DNA of 64,000 bases. Source: Rhynchonema sp. JSB1_4. Its lineage: Eukaryota; Nematoda; Chromadorea; Monhysterida; Xyalidae. Positions 35,077 to 46,765 of this stretch are shown here, piece after piece. The stretch spans positions 51,541 through 115,540 of the forward strand of contig JASAMV010004755.1 in assembly GCA_030248065.1 (NCBI GenBank). The letters are read 5' to 3'. The position numbers were made by a program, and so were the translations under genes. The stretch's first letter is position 1, and the number at the start of each line of letters is the position of its first letter. The notes under the pieces are model-generated. The model worked only from the letters and a program-made list of their open reading frames with translations. It made no database searches and was not told where the DNA came from.

Positions 35077-37266
35077 TCATCTGATAGACGTGAGCATTTT
35101 CCGAAGTTTCCTCGCGCCATACATGATCGATTTGTACATGCCGGCCGACGGGATGTTCTTGAGTGTTTGCGTGACTGACGAGCGCCGACTGATCTGCACT
35201 ACGGCCCTTTTGACGAGTTCGGGTGTGCGACGTTGATGGGCCAGTTCGTAGATGACATCCTCAAGGTCGCTGTTACGCAACAGAATGCCTTTGCGATGAC
35301 GCCACTCGGACTGAAAACGTGTGCTATAATAGTGTCTGACTTGGTGATGTTTCACTGGGGATTCAAGAATGGGTGAAACATGGCTTGTCGGTATGTTGGT
35401 GTGGTTGTCCTGGCTGGTACGGTAGGTAGCCGGTGCCATTCAATAAAAGACAGTTCTGCTGTCCATGATGACCGCACTGGACACTGCCATGGGTAATCCG
35501 CGACCGAAAGTTCCTCGTTGGAACATGCCTCGCACAAGGCTGTGTCAATACAAGCAATAATCTTGCCACTTCAGTGCCATGACTGCCAGCCGACAAAAAT
35601 AGTATAAAAACCACGTAATTTAGTCTCAGGGATGGAGAGGCTATTTTTCGCACAACACTTTCCAAGTAATCAAGGCCAACAAACATGAATATTCCACAAC
35701 ACTCGCCGTGGCAACAGATTCAAATGATGATACACAGCTGAGGGAGAGTGTTCTTGTGCGATCGAATCATTGGCACCGATGTAGACTTGGTCGATTTGCT
35801 CCAATAATGGCAGATAAAGACGGTTGAACTGCTCCAACGCACCACTGACAATGTTCGACACCTAATTGACAAGGTGATGTTTCATGCTGTGCTCAGGCAA
35901 CTTGCTCGGTAATTTTACTGAGGTCTAGATTGACACAGGTAATTCAGTAAAATGGCAAACCCTCAAAATGCAGCTAACCAACCTTATTCTTGTCTTCGCC
36001 AACCAATTGTCGAAAATCGCCGGCATAGCTGAGGTTGCAAATTGCCGTGAAGAAATCAGTCCTTGTGAAGGCAGCAGGCAGCAACAACAATGCACAATGC
36101 ACAGCTGACACCAGATTGGTGTGAATGGCTTGACGTAGTGGCTCACTCCGCACATCGGATGGACGGATTAGGTGCACAACCTGTGAACAAATACAAAATA
36201 AATTGCAGCTGATCAACATATACATACATGCTCATGACGAATCACTCAACTTCAACAAGAAAATGTTTCGTGGACATCATAAAAATCTACGAACTAAGGT
36301 TGAAATAAACATTTTTATCGGTCCGGTCTTGTATAGATTATTTTTTTAGGGACTTTTTGCATTACGGCTAATGTCGATCTTGATCAGCTTAAAAGTTGGT
36401 GCTAAAATAAACAACTGTTATGCTGGCCGAAAGTAGCTTGTATCAGCAACTTGCAAATAATAATATAGGTTCACTGAATTGAAAACAAATCACCTCACCG
36501 GTTTTTGTAGTCTGCCGGACGTATACAGATGGTTCCAGTCGAGTAAATCTTCAATCGCGTTGTCGGTTTGAATCACACCATATTTGAACATTCGCTGGTG
36601 ACTCGGAGACGAGACCTGGGTGAAATTGAAATTACAGATTTGGGGTCAATCTCACATTTTGGAAGGAGAGGCAGTCAATAACAATACTATAAGCAACTAA
36701 CACAGATTATCGCTGACGCGGCCCCCGGCAAAGAGAAATCGGGGGGGGGGGACCACAAACCGCAACCCCCCAAAAGACAACAACCCCCACCCGCCCCCAC
36801 CCTCCACACTTACTCCCCACACCCAACCAAAAAAACACCAACTGAACCAACCATGGTGTTGAAGAAAACTTGTGCGGCCCAATGCGTTTGGTAATCGGCG
36901 ATGGCACGAGCTCCGAAGCGACCCAGCGCCGAATAGTGGGACCGGTTGCGATCAAGGTTGATGCGATGGAAACTACAATGCTGGTTATGTTTTGCAACAA
37001 ATATTTCGCCAATCGCACGATCATTTGTCACAGATGCCTTAAAGATTCAACCTGAGTGCGTCCGGTACGATAAGCATGAAATCGGCCATTTTGTGCCTGG
37101 GATCCTGGCCTTGTTGCGGCAGGGCAGCCGAGCCATAGGCAAATGCGTAGTCACAAGATTGCAGGGGTAGATTGGATGCAGCCAGCTCACGAAACTCATC
37201 GGGGTCAACCACAACAGCGGAGGAGCTTGTCGATGGCTGCGAGCCAGTTCCATATTTTTCGGCCAT
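35077..37266 (-). CDS. TAMM41: TAM41, mitochondrial CDP-diacylglycerol synthase
   Basis: Six exons, phases agree: 37266-37052, 36972-36852, 36615-36499, 36180-35983, 35861-35685, 35310-35077, 353 residues. The nucleotidyltransferase signature is CDYAFAYGSAALPQ followed by MADFMLIV. Further family blocks: NRSHYSALGRFGA, RMFKYGVIQTDNAIEDLLDW, NHLYTSGRLQKP, LSYAGDFRQLVGEDKNK and, at the C-terminus, NIPSAGMYKSIMYGARKL. TAM41 makes CDP-diacylglycerol on the matrix side of the inner membrane for cardiolipin synthesis. The second intron holds a G/C-run-rich stretch (36720-36830). The segment before the last exon is less conserved, so that junction is slightly less certain. Confidence 0.93.
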
Positions 37267-37274
37267 TTTATAAC

Positions 37275-37276
37275 CT
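37275..37276 (-). promoter_or_regulatory. Putative trans-splice acceptor of TAMM41
   Basis: On the minus strand TTGACTTTCAG, a near-consensus nematode acceptor (TTTCAG), ends 8 bases before the ATG at 37266. Confidence 0.6.
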
Positions 37277-37645
37277 GAAAGTCAAGTAAAACTAAAAACT
37301 CTGCTGTTGATTGTCGCAATCAATCTAAAGCCGTGTCTCTAACGGTCTTTTGTTTGTGAAACAACTGAACTCCGCAAGTAATTCCAATAGTGTGTTTTTG
37401 CTTGGTTGACGTAATTTATTTTTCTATCAAAAACCACACGAGACATATCATGAATAATGTCATGTCTGTAGAGACAGGCTCAACATAAACAGCGGACCGC
37501 AGATAAGAACTATGACAATGCTAACAACAAGTAAATGTAGCTGAGCAATAATGTTATTTCAGAGATAGCTACATATGTACAAGTACAAGATTCAACGACA
37601 GAACCAAATTGAGCAAAACAACCGTTCCTAAGTGCTTATTTGTTG

Positions 37646-38963
37646 TCAACTTTTCGATCTTTTCGGCGTCGGTTTCTTGAAGTACGTCGTTTCAATATAT
37701 TGTACAAAACGTGTCAAATTCGCGTATCGTCGCACAACAGCTGCCAGATCGATGTCGGGCATGTCTGTCGTCATCAACGTATATCTTCAAGAACATAATT
37801 TATTTTTCACGAGTTTCCGGCTGAAACAAAGTCAAGCGAAATCTCACAGATATCCAAACGCGAGAGCGTCCAGTTCGGTCGGCGTCTCGCCACCACAGAA
37901 ATACGAGTGCTGATCGCCCAATTTGACAGACAACGATCGACACGCGTGGTCAACTTCGCACAACACCTGCAATACTCTCAAACACCGTTCGAATTGAAAT
38001 TGCATTTTTATTATTGGGTCATTTGGCTTATTTTGATGAAACAGCAACAAACCAACTTGTTCAATAGTTTTCTCACTCCACTGCACCAACGCCAGATACT
38101 GCCGCATTTCAGTCAGTTTCATTCTTGGCAGCAACAAGCTCAACGGCCACGGATATACGGCGCCGTATCGTTTGTAGGCAATCTCGTGTCGAGCCGGCTC
38201 GTGCATCCAACACGCCCAAATTTGTGCGTAGCGCAGTATTTCCTGCATGATTTATCAAATTTAAAAAATGTACGAAAATACTGAGACCACCACTTCCAAT
38301 CCTGTCAAGATGCACCTGTATACAAGCCATGGCGGCGTGCATGTCAGCCTGATCGGTCAAGGGCAGGTGTTCGGAGAGCCGGACACCCTTTTTGGCCACC
38401 AGATCGACGATGGGCATAAAATCGGACACGATGACGTCACCGATGCGAAGGAAAGGCACATGGCCATTTGGGGATATGAACTCAGCGTTGGGCCGGTGCT
38501 CGACACGATAGGGCAGATCGCACATGCGCAGGAACGTACGTGCCGACAGGCACTCGGCGTAGTCGTACATCAATGCCTGTCGAATGCAACGCGAATCAAG
38601 CAACCTTGTTTGTTCCCAATCACTGCTTTGAACTGAATACATCAATACAGGTGCCAAGGAGCCTTTTCTGTGGTTTTGACCTAATTTAGGTGCCAGAACA
38701 TCCATTTGGCATCTAAAAATTGGTGATTTAGGTGACCGGAGCACCTACGTTTGGCACCTAAACCTTCATTTGAAAAAAAAATCCTGTGACCTGACCACTG
38801 ACATTACATTACAGAAATAAGCTGACGCATCGAAGTGAAAGTGCGATAAGGTCACCTGCTCGTTTTCGCACGGCTCAAACAAGGTCGCGTCCTCCGGCCA
38901 GTCGTCGGCGACGTCGATCAACGTGAACGCCTCGACAACGGCCGGCGTTATGATACTGGTCAT
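37646..38963 (-). CDS. MTX2: Metaxin-2, mitochondrial outer-membrane import/assembly subunit
   Basis: Five exons, phases agree: 38963-38856, 38576-38316, 38242-38057, 37966-37848, 37784-37646, 270 residues (human 263). It matches metaxin-2 along its length: VVEAFTLIDVADDWPEDATL, FLRMCDLPYRVEHRPNAEFI, SPNGHVPFLRIGDVIVSDF, KRYGAVYPWPLSLLLPRM, GGETPTELDALAFGYLYT and RRYANLTRFVQYIETTYF. The fold is glutathione-transferase-like. Metaxins work with the sorting and assembly machinery that inserts beta-barrel proteins into the outer membrane. First gene of the putative operon; its upstream side is repeat desert. No strong trans-splice acceptor is seen just before its ATG. Confidence 0.95.
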
Positions 38964-38964
38964 T

Positions 38965-39731
38965 GATGTTGTGCTTCCTGCTTGCTGGTGGGTTGACCTG
39001 TATTTAGGTTTTTACGGTATTCCGGGAGTGCCGTTTCACAGACAAAAATAGCTTTTTTTCATCTCAAACTGGCTGTTTTTTTTCATTATGGAAAAAAATA
39101 GCAAGAAAATCGTCATTGAGAAAAGGAAAAAATTCTTCCCTTTTTTCCTATTAGGAAAAAATGAGCAAAAAATTTTTTCCGAACTCTGGTCCCCCCTCCC
39201 CGGGTACACTAACTTCCCCAATTTTTGCCTAAATTAGGTAGGCATCTTTAGGCCTGAAATCGGCACATTTGGATATTTTTTGTGGGACCCTAATGGACAC
39301 GATTTACAGAAACCGAACCTGATGCAAATGCAACAACAAAAAAGAATCGGGAGATAGAATGCACATAAACGGAATCCAACTCTGGATTTCTCTTTCGTTC
39401 AACTTGTCCCCCTCGGCCTCGGGTACGTCTGTTCCCCCTCCATGGTACGCCTGGCCTGCCCCACTGTTCCCCCTTTAGGTACATGGGTGGGTATTGGTAT
39501 TGGGTATTGGTCTGTGCCTGGTATTGGTGTTGGGTATTGGTATTGGGTCTGATTTTGGTATTGGGTATTGGTCCATGCAGGGGAGAAAGAAATCCAACCC
39601 GCGAACCCCCCCACAAAAAAAGGGGGGGAAAACCAAAACCCCCGGGGGGGGGAAAACAAAAAAAACAAAAAAAAAAAACAGATGAAAGACGAACAACACC
39701 CCCCCCCCCCCCCCCCCCCCCCCACCCGCCG

Positions 39732-39765
<34 letters not shown>

Positions 39766-40540
39766 TGGTCCATGCCTGGTATTGGTATTGTGGGTATTGA
39801 TTGGTATTGGGTCTCAAACAGAGGTCGCAATCGGGCCGGCCCGGGCCGCGATCTTGGGCTTTTGGCTCGGGCCGGGCCGTAGATTTGGAGGGTCGGGCCG
39901 GGCCGGGCACCCCGGCCCGAAGCTTCTGAAGTGACTTATTTTACTGAAAAAGTAGGTTTTTGTCAAAAAATACTAAAATTTCTGACGGATTCGGCAAGTA
40001 AGTGATCAGTATTGCCTATCTGACGGCTTTTTCATGGAAAACAATCAGTAGTGTGGCTACCCAGGCGTGCAATCAACCCACGTACCACCAGTCACCAGAA
40101 GGGCCTACAATCAACCTACCTGCTGTACCGGCCGAGCTAGGGGGGACAAAATTTTTTCTGTCTAAATTTTGATGAAAATGTGCTCCAAAACGCCAATTTC
40201 GCGCGCAGCGCGCAATTTTTCGCCTATTTGGAGTGAAAAATATCGATTTTATGCCATTTTGAGCCAAAAATAGCAACCTACTGTACCAGCCGAGGGCGGA
40301 TACCTACCTACCAGAGGTCGCAATCGGGCCGGCCCGAGCTCGGGCCGGGCCGCGATTTTGGGCTTTTGGCTCGGGCCGGGCCGGCCGGAGATTTGGAGGG
40401 TCGGGCCGGGCCGGGCCGGGCACCCCGGCCCGAAGCTCCTGAAGTGACTTATTTTACTGAAAAAGTAGAGGTTTTTTGTCAAAAATACTAAAATTTCTGA
40501 CGGATTTGGCAAGTAAGTGGTGTGGCTACCCAGGCGTGCA
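38965..40540. repeat. Composite repeats: GGTATTGG words, poly-C/G tracts, GGGCCGGGCC blocks
   Basis: 39480-39580 and 39770-39815 consist of TATTGGTATTGGG words flanking a poly-C tract (39690-39765). GGGCCGGGCCG blocks follow at 39830-39910 and 40320-40430, each introduced by GAGGTCGCAATC. A GCGCGCAGCGCGC palindrome lies at 40200. No gene. Confidence 0.7.
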
Positions 40541-40552
40541 ATCAACCTACTG

Positions 40553-40960
40553 CAGTGTAGTTCCTGGGGGGGTCCCCCCCCTCGGGTACGTCTGTTCCCC
40601 CTCCATGGTACGCCTGCCCCACTGTTCCCCCTCCGGGTACGCGTACGTCTGCTCCCCCAATTTTTACCTAAAATAGGCAAATTTTGGCCTAAAATAGGCA
40701 TTTTTAGGCTTAAAATGAGTGATTTTTAGGTCAATGTCGTCAAAAATCGCCAAAATACCCTTTTTATTGAGATTTTGTTCCTAAAAGGGGCAAAAATGAC
40801 CCAAAGTTTCGACCTCAAAAAATGACTTTTCTCCAAATTTGGGTTCTCCCCCCCCTTCCGGGTCCGTCCCCCCCCCGGACCCCCCCCGGGGGGACGTCGG
40901 TTCCCCCGGCGCAAAAAGGGGGGTGCCGCGGGTTCCCCCTCCGGACCAGGAACTACACTG
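40553..40960 (+). mobile_element. hAT-like miniature element, target duplication ACCTACTG
   Basis: Ends are CAGTGTAGTTCCTGGGGGG and CCAGGAACTACACTG. ACCTACTG flanks it at 40545-40552 and 40961-40968. Subterminal word: GGTACGTCTGTTCCCCCTC. Length 408. Confidence 0.85.
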
Positions 40961-41250
40961 ACCTACTGTACCACCAGAAAGGTCTGCAATCAATCTACCT
41001 ACTACTGTACCGGCCGAGCTTGGGGGGGAACAAAATTTTTTATGCCTAAATTTAGATGAAAATGTGCTCTAAAACCCTCATTTCGCGCGCAGCGCGCGAT
41101 TTTTCGATTATTTGGAGTGAAAAATATCGATTTCATACCATTTTGAGCCAAAAATAGCAACCTACTGTACCAGCCGGGGGGCGGCGACCTACCTACTGTA
41201 CCAGGATGGCGCGTCATCTACCTTACCTACCTGTACAGGGGGACCCCCAC

Positions 41251-41664
41251 CAGTGTAGTTCCTGGTCCGGAGGGGGAACAGACGTACCCTCCACTATTTT
41301 CGGAGGGGGAACAGACGTACCTACCTGGGGGGGGGGGGGGGGGGAAGTCCCAATTTGGGGGGGGGGACGGAAAAAAGTCATTTTTTGAGGTCGAAAAATT
41401 GGACTATTTTTGCCTTCTTTTGCGAAAAATCCCCTATAAAAAGGGTATTTTGGCGTTTTTTTGGAGGTTTCACCTAAAGTTTACCTATTTTTGGCCTAAA
41501 AATGCCTATTTTAGGCCTAAATTTGCCCATTTTAGGAAAAAATTGGGGGAGCAGACGTACCCGGAGGGGGAACAGTGGGGCAGGCGTACCTCGGAGGGGG
41601 AACAGACGTACCCGAGGGGGGTGGGGCGGCCCCCCCCCCCCCCCCCCCCCCAGGAACTACACTG
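41251..41664 (+). mobile_element. hAT-like miniature element, target duplication ACCCCCAC
   Basis: Ends are CAGTGTAGTTCCTGG and CCAGGAACTACACTG. ACCCCCAC flanks both sides (41243-41250, 41665-41672). Same subterminal word as 40553-40960 but in opposite internal orientation. Length 414. Confidence 0.85.
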
Positions 41665-41954
41665 ACCCCCACCCACCCCCCAGCCACACCATTGGTATTG
41701 TCTATCTGGCGACTTTTTCATGGAAAACAATGAATTTTCAATCAAAAAAATAGATTCAAAAATCGCAAAAATTATGACAAAAATTGGATTTAAAATCTGA
41801 GCCAAAAAATTCGGGCCGGGCCGGGCCGGAGATTTGGGTGTTCGGGCCGGGTCGGGCCGGAGATTTGGGGGCTCGGGGCGGGCCGGGCCGGCCAAACCCG
41901 GCCCGATTGCGACCTCTGCTACCTACTGTACCAGGATGGCGCGTCAATCTACCT

Positions 41955-42370
41955 ACCGTAAAACCTAAAATACAAGGGGGGGCTGTATGTTTTCACTGAC
42001 CCCTTTTAGGGGGGCTGTATTTTTGGGGGGGCTCTATTTTTGGGGGGGGGCTGTATTTTTTCGCTGCCCAAAATCTCAAAAAAATGTTCCAAAAAATACC
42101 CCTCAAATGGAGTTCTGTCAGGGTTTTACTGGTCATTATTGAGTGTTTTTAGGTGCAGATCTTCCATAAAAGGCTTTACGTCATCATATACTCAACCACA
42201 AACGTTATACACAAGGTGTCTTATACAAGAACTTGACTTTACGACCCCCAAAGCGGGGAATTCCAAGTTGGGGGGGCTGTATTTTTTGGGGGGGCTCTAT
42301 TTTTTCACTGACCCCTTTTAGGGGGGCTGTATTTTTGGGGGGGCTCTATTTTAGGGAATACGGTACCTAC
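41955..42370. repeat. GGGGGGCTGTATTTTT / GGGGGGCTCTATTTTT repeat
   Basis: The inverse form of the repeat at 1290-1860, bounded by TACCGTAAAACCTAAAATA and GGGAATACGGTA. No coding sequence. Confidence 0.65.
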
Positions 42371-42802
42371 TGTACCTAAGGGGGCCCCACCTCCCAGCCA
42401 CACCATTGAAAACAATTGGCCGGGCCGGAGAATTGGGGGTTCGCTAGCTACCTACCGACTGTACCAGGATGGCGCGTCAATCCACCTCCCTACTGTACGT
42501 GTACCTAAGGGGGGACCCCCACCTCCCCCCCAGCCGCACCATTGAAAACAATTTATTTTCAGCCAAAAAAATAGATTCAAAAATCGCAAAAATTATGACA
42601 AAAATTGGGTTAAAATCTGAGCCAAAGCCAAAAAATCGGGCCGGGCCGGAGATTTGGAGGTTCGGGCCGGGCCGGGCCGGAGACTTGGTGGTGAGTGGCC
42701 CTAAAAGCCCCAGGGGCCCCAGGCCCCGTCCCTAAAAGCCCCGGGGGCCCCGAGCCCCGTCCCTAAAAGCCCCAGGGGGAGGCCCCAGGGGGTCATTGGC
42801 CC

Positions 42803-43241
42803 CAGTGCTGTGGCTGGGGGGGGGGGGGGGGGACCCCCCAATGGTACCCTACCCGCCCCGGCCTGGTACGCTACCCCCCTACCCGCCCCGCTCTTGTACC
42901 CTACCCCCTACCCGCCCCGCCCTGGTGCCCTACCCGCCCCGATTTTTACCCCCAAAATGCCCATTTTTCGGTCAAAAATGCCCAAATTTCGACCGAAAAC
43001 CCTAAAAAGTGCAAAAAACCTCGCGCTGCGCGCGATATATGCACTTTTTAGTACATAAAAACAGGCACCCGAAAAAACTTGTGTTGTACCCTACCCGCCC
43101 CGAAAAATCTTCCCCCCCCCTCCCCCCCCCAACCCGCATTTCCCCCCCCCCCAAAATCCCAGGTACACTACCCCCCCCTACCCGCCCCGATTTTTTCCAC
43201 CTATGTACCCTACCCGCCCCGCAAAAGTAGCCACAGCACTG
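42803..43241 (+). mobile_element. hAT-like miniature element, target duplication ATTGGCCC
   Basis: CAGTGCTGTGGCTGGGG at the left, AGCCACAGCACTG at the right, with ATTGGCCC at 42795-42802 and 43242-43249. It is the uninterrupted sister of 140-1001. Length 439. Confidence 0.88.
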
Positions 43242-43254
43242 ATTGGCCCCAACC

Positions 43255-43575
43255 CTAAAAGCCCCGGCCCCGTGGTCGGGACCCTAAAAGCCCCGGGCCC
43301 CAGGCGCCGAGGTCGGGACCCGAAAAGCCCCGCGCCCCTGGCCCCGTGGTCGGGACCCTAAAAGCCCCGGGCCCCAGGCCCCGTGGTCGGGACCCTAAAA
43401 GCCCCGGGCCCCAGGCCCCGTGGTCGGGACCCTAAAAGCCCCAGGCCCCTTGGTCGGGACGCGACAGGCCCCGGGCCCCGTGTTCGGGACCCTAAAAGCC
43501 CCGGGCCCCGTGGTCAGGACCCTAAAAGCCCCGGGCCCCCGGCCCCGTGGTCGGGACCCCAAAAGCCCCGGGCCC
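43255..43575 (+). repeat. GC-rich 30-bp minisatellite (GGGACCCTAAAAGCCCCGGG)
   Basis: About ten units of CCCTAAAAGCCCCGGGCCCC joined by GTGGTCGGGA. It is the inverse of the array at 44547-44865; a few degenerate units lie at 42695-42800. The elements at 42803 and 43576 have inserted into it, using its sequence as target. Confidence 0.88.
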
Positions 43576-44028
43576 CAGTGTTGGAGGTACTCTGGAGGGG
43601 GGGATACCTACTGTACCGCGCTCGGAGAGGGGGGATACCTACTGTACCAGAGCCGATGGCCTGGGGGGGTTATGTACCTAGGGGGGGGTTGGGGGGGGGG
43701 TTAGGTTTTGGGGTGAAAATTTTTTATGTGTTTATTATGTGTGGAATCGTGTGAAAACGTAGTATTTGCGCGCGTAGCGCGCGAATTTCGGGTAATTTGA
43801 GGAAAAATCCACTGATTTTGCACTAATTTCGGCCATTTTGGTCAAAAATTGGCACTTTTGGGGCAAAATCGGGGGGGATACCTACTGTACCGGGGAGAAC
43901 ATCGGGGGGGATACCTACTGTACCATGCCAAACATCGCGGGGGGGCTAGCTACTGTACCAGGCGAGGGGGGGATACCTACTGTACTGGGGGGGGCTACCC
44001 CCCCCCAAACCCCCCACCTCCAACACTG
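43576..44028 (+). mobile_element. hAT-like miniature element, target duplication CCGGGCCC
   Basis: Ends are CAGTGTTGGAGGTAC and CACCTCCAACACTG. CCGGGCCC lies at 43568-43575 and 44029-44036. Subterminal word: GATACCTACTGTACC, four or more copies on each side. It contains GCGCGCGTAGCGCGCG at 43768. Length 453. Confidence 0.88.
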
Positions 44029-44036
44029 CCGGGCCC

Positions 44037-44546
44037 CGTGGTCTGAAATGAGATTGCAGAAATGAGATGTACTTTCTCCACTGGAACTGTAACATCAATT
44101 GAATTAACCTATCAAAAAGATCAAATCGACAAATCGAGCTGTTTTGTTTTTCATTTCACATTCTCTCCCATGATATGAGAGCGATATTGCACATCATAAT
44201 CAACCTTTTATCAGTTATCAGTTCAGAACCACGAAACACTGGATCAAACAAACAAGTGATAGCGAAGTGATAGCATGGAATTATTCACCAGACCGTTTAT
44301 TGCTTAACCAGCATTAATTAATGCGCATGCGCATTGCTGGTCAAATTCAAGAATAATAAAGTATACAAAATATTTCTCTATCGAAATCCAACGCACGCAG
44401 ACAACGTTGAGTATGCTCAACACGTGGAATGTTCACCACGTTCAAACTATAAGTAGTAATCAACTTCAAATGCACAACAAATTTGATGGATCGACCAATA
44501 AAAGTGGCACTTATGACCACCTCTTATACCCGTTATTGCGGTCTTA
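44037..44546. other. Unassigned AT-rich spacer
   Basis: Ordinary-composition sequence between the two inverted minisatellite arrays. No exon recognised. Confidence 0.5.
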
Positions 44547-44865
44547 GGTCGGACCACGGGGCCCGGGGCTTTTAGGGTCCCGACCACGGGGCCCGGGGCT
44601 TTTAGGGTCCCGACCACGGGGCCCGGGGCTTTTAGGGTCCCGACCACGGGGCCCGGGGCTTTTAGTGTCCCGACCACGGGGCCCGGGGCTTTTAGGGTCC
44701 CGACCACGGGGCCCGGGGCTTTTAGGGTCCCGACCACGGGGCCTGGGGCTTTTCGGGTCCCGACCACGGGGCCCGGGGCTTTTAGGGTCCCGACCACGGG
44801 GCCTGGGGCTTTTAGGGTCCCGACCACGGGGCCCGGGGCTTTTAGGGTATCGACGAAAGCACCCG
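44547..44865 (-). repeat. GC-rich 30-bp minisatellite, inverse of 43255-43575
   Basis: About eleven near-identical 30-base units of GACCACGGGGCCCGGGGCTT plus TTAGGGTCCC. The open frames through it are repeat artefacts. Confidence 0.93.
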
Positions 44866-44912
44866 GGGCTTTCACCCCGGTGCCTTTAGGGCCGGGGCCC
44901 CAGACCCTGGGG

Positions 44913-45354
44913 CAGTGTGGTGGCAGGCCAATCGACCCAAGATACCCTAGGGGGGGGGAAGGTTTCGGACTTACTCGAGATACCCCCCGAGGCTACCCAA
45001 GATACCCCTATGGTCCGTCAAAAGGCGAAAAAAGGCCGTTTTTTGCATGCAATTTTACTGCAAAATTGGCCTAAAAATGGGTACTTTTTGACATTTTTGC
45101 CGAAAATTGGCCTAAAATGACCATTTTTGGGTGTTTGCGCGCGGAGCGCGCGATTTTTGGGGGTCCCGAGGTCGAAAAACACTATTTTTGCCTTTGAAAA
45201 CCATAAATCTACTTACTCGAGATACCCTTTGGGGTCGGCTCGAGATAGATACCCTTCCCCCCCCCCATCCCCCCCCCTAAGGGTTGACGCGAGATAGATA
45301 CCCCTTAGGGGGGGAATCCCCCCCCCCCATCCCCCCCCCCCAGCCACTACAGTG
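44913..45354 (+). mobile_element. hAT-like miniature element, target duplication CCCTGGGG
   Basis: It begins CAGTGTGGTGGCAGG and ends CAGCCACTACAGTG. CCCTGGGG is present at 44905-44912 and 45355-45362. Subterminal word: CTCGAGATACCCC / CAAGATACCCC. Palindrome GCGCGCGGAGCGCGCG at 45135. Length 442. Confidence 0.82.
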
Positions 45355-45679
45355 CCCTGGGGCTTTTAGGGACGGGGCCTGTGATTTTGGGGCTTTTAGG
45401 GTTGGGGCCCTGGGGCCTGGGGCCCGGGGCTTTTAGGGCCACTCCTTGGTGGTTCGGGTCGGGCCGGACCGGAGATTTGGGGGCTCGGGCCGGGCCGGGC
45501 CGGCCAAACCCGGCCCGCTTCCGTGCGACCTTTGGTCTCAAAACAGGTATTGTATTGTGCTGTGCAGTGCCCATGCCTGGGCCAAATGAAATTCAAATTC
45601 AAATTTTATCTGTTAGCTCACGCAAAGACCTCCAGGAGATCCGGCAAACACCTAAAAAGAGACAATATCAGTAAATAGC

Positions 45680-45900
45680 ACACAAAATTATAATATATAA
45701 AAAATATATAAAAATATAATAATATAATAAAAAATATATATAAAAATATATATATAAAAAATATAATATATATATGAAAAATATAACCCCCCAATAATTG
45801 TCCTCCCATAAATTGAACCCCCCAAAATGACCCCAGTGAAAAAATAGACCTCCCGGGTTCGGTTCTACCTTCGACAATACGGTAACACGATTCTATCTCC
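45680..45900. repeat. AT dinucleotide-rich tract and AATAGACC-type repeat end
   Basis: 45680-45785 is almost pure ATATATAAAAATAT. It is followed by a CCGTATTGTCG-bounded fragment resembling the TACCGTA repeat family; a similar pair is at 50105-50210. Confidence 0.6.
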
Positions 45901-46074
45901 GCGTTCCGCGAGATTCTTGCTGCCCGGTCAGAAACTGGAAATTATTTTCTCTTTTGGCCTGCCTGAGCGGTCAAGGCGGCCGTGTTTTCCCGCCTCAAAG
46001 CCAGCATGCAACATGCAACTGTTTTGTGGTTGCGTCATTACGGTCCAGTGCTTATTAGGGTCCATCGGTTGATG

Positions 46075-46500
46075 GAAGACTGATTACTGTTGTAATCAGT
46101 GCACCCTGCAGAGGCTCTGGGGGGAAGACTGATTATGGATTTGAAAATAAACGGATTAAACGGAATCCGCATAATCAGCCTTCCCCCCAGGGCCGTTTCC
46201 CGGGAAGACTGATTACGAGTGCTATGCCTGCCACACATGTATTCAGCCCTAAGCCCAAGCCTAAGTTTAAGCCTGAGTCAAGGCCTGAGCCTAAATATGT
46301 GCGCAAACGTGAGCCTAAGCCTAAGCCTAAGCCTGAACTCAAGCCTAAGCCCTAGCCTTGGTTCAGGACTGAGTTACAGCTGGATTCCGTTTAATCCGTT
46401 TTATTTTCCAGTCCATAATCAGTTTTCCCCCCAGCACGCAAAAATCCGTTTAATCCGGAAAATCCGTTTAATCCGTTTTATTTATAATCAGTCTTCCCGG
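46075..46500. mobile_element. Fold-back element carrying telomere-like repeats
   Basis: GGGGGGAAGACTGATTATGG and GGATTAAACGGAATCC near 46115-46170 recur in inverse at 46380-46500 (CATAATCAGTTTTCCCCCC, GGATTCCGTTTAATCC). The loop between the arms contains the GCCTAA array. Confidence 0.65.
46240..46370 (-). repeat. Degenerate interstitial telomeric repeat, (TTAGGC)n in inverse
   Basis: Reads AGCCTAAGCCTAAGCCTAAG with interruptions such as AAGCCTGAG and AAGCCCTAG. TTAGGC is the nematode telomere unit. The copies are imperfect, so this is old interstitial sequence, not a live chromosome end. Confidence 0.75.
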
Positions 46501-46765
46501 CACGGGTCCATCGCGCATTAGGGTCCCATGCTACACTTGGGTCCAGTAGCGTTAGGGTCCATGGCATTAGGGTCCACTCATCGTTAGGGTCCATAGCATT
46601 ATGGTCCACCCCTCAGTAGGGTCCATAGCATTAGGGTCCACCTGACAAAAGTGTAGCAGTAGGGTCCACTGATCATTAGGGTCCATAGCATTAGGGTCCA
46701 CCTCACAAAACTGCAGCAGTAGGTTCCACTGACCACCAGGATCCATGGCATTACGGTCCATCACG
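46500..46765 (+). repeat. 60-bp minisatellite with TAGGGTCCA core, array 1
   Basis: Units such as CATTAGGGTCCATAGCATTA and CTGACAAAAGTGTAGCAGTA. The same array continues at 47570-47910 and is inverted at 48640-48850. The GGTCCA core is shared with the arrays at 1985 and 3606. Confidence 0.85.

Noticed and set aside
43255..44889. Open frames with PGPVVGTLKA-type repeats
   Set aside because: The 30-bp unit is a multiple of three, so frames stay open automatically.
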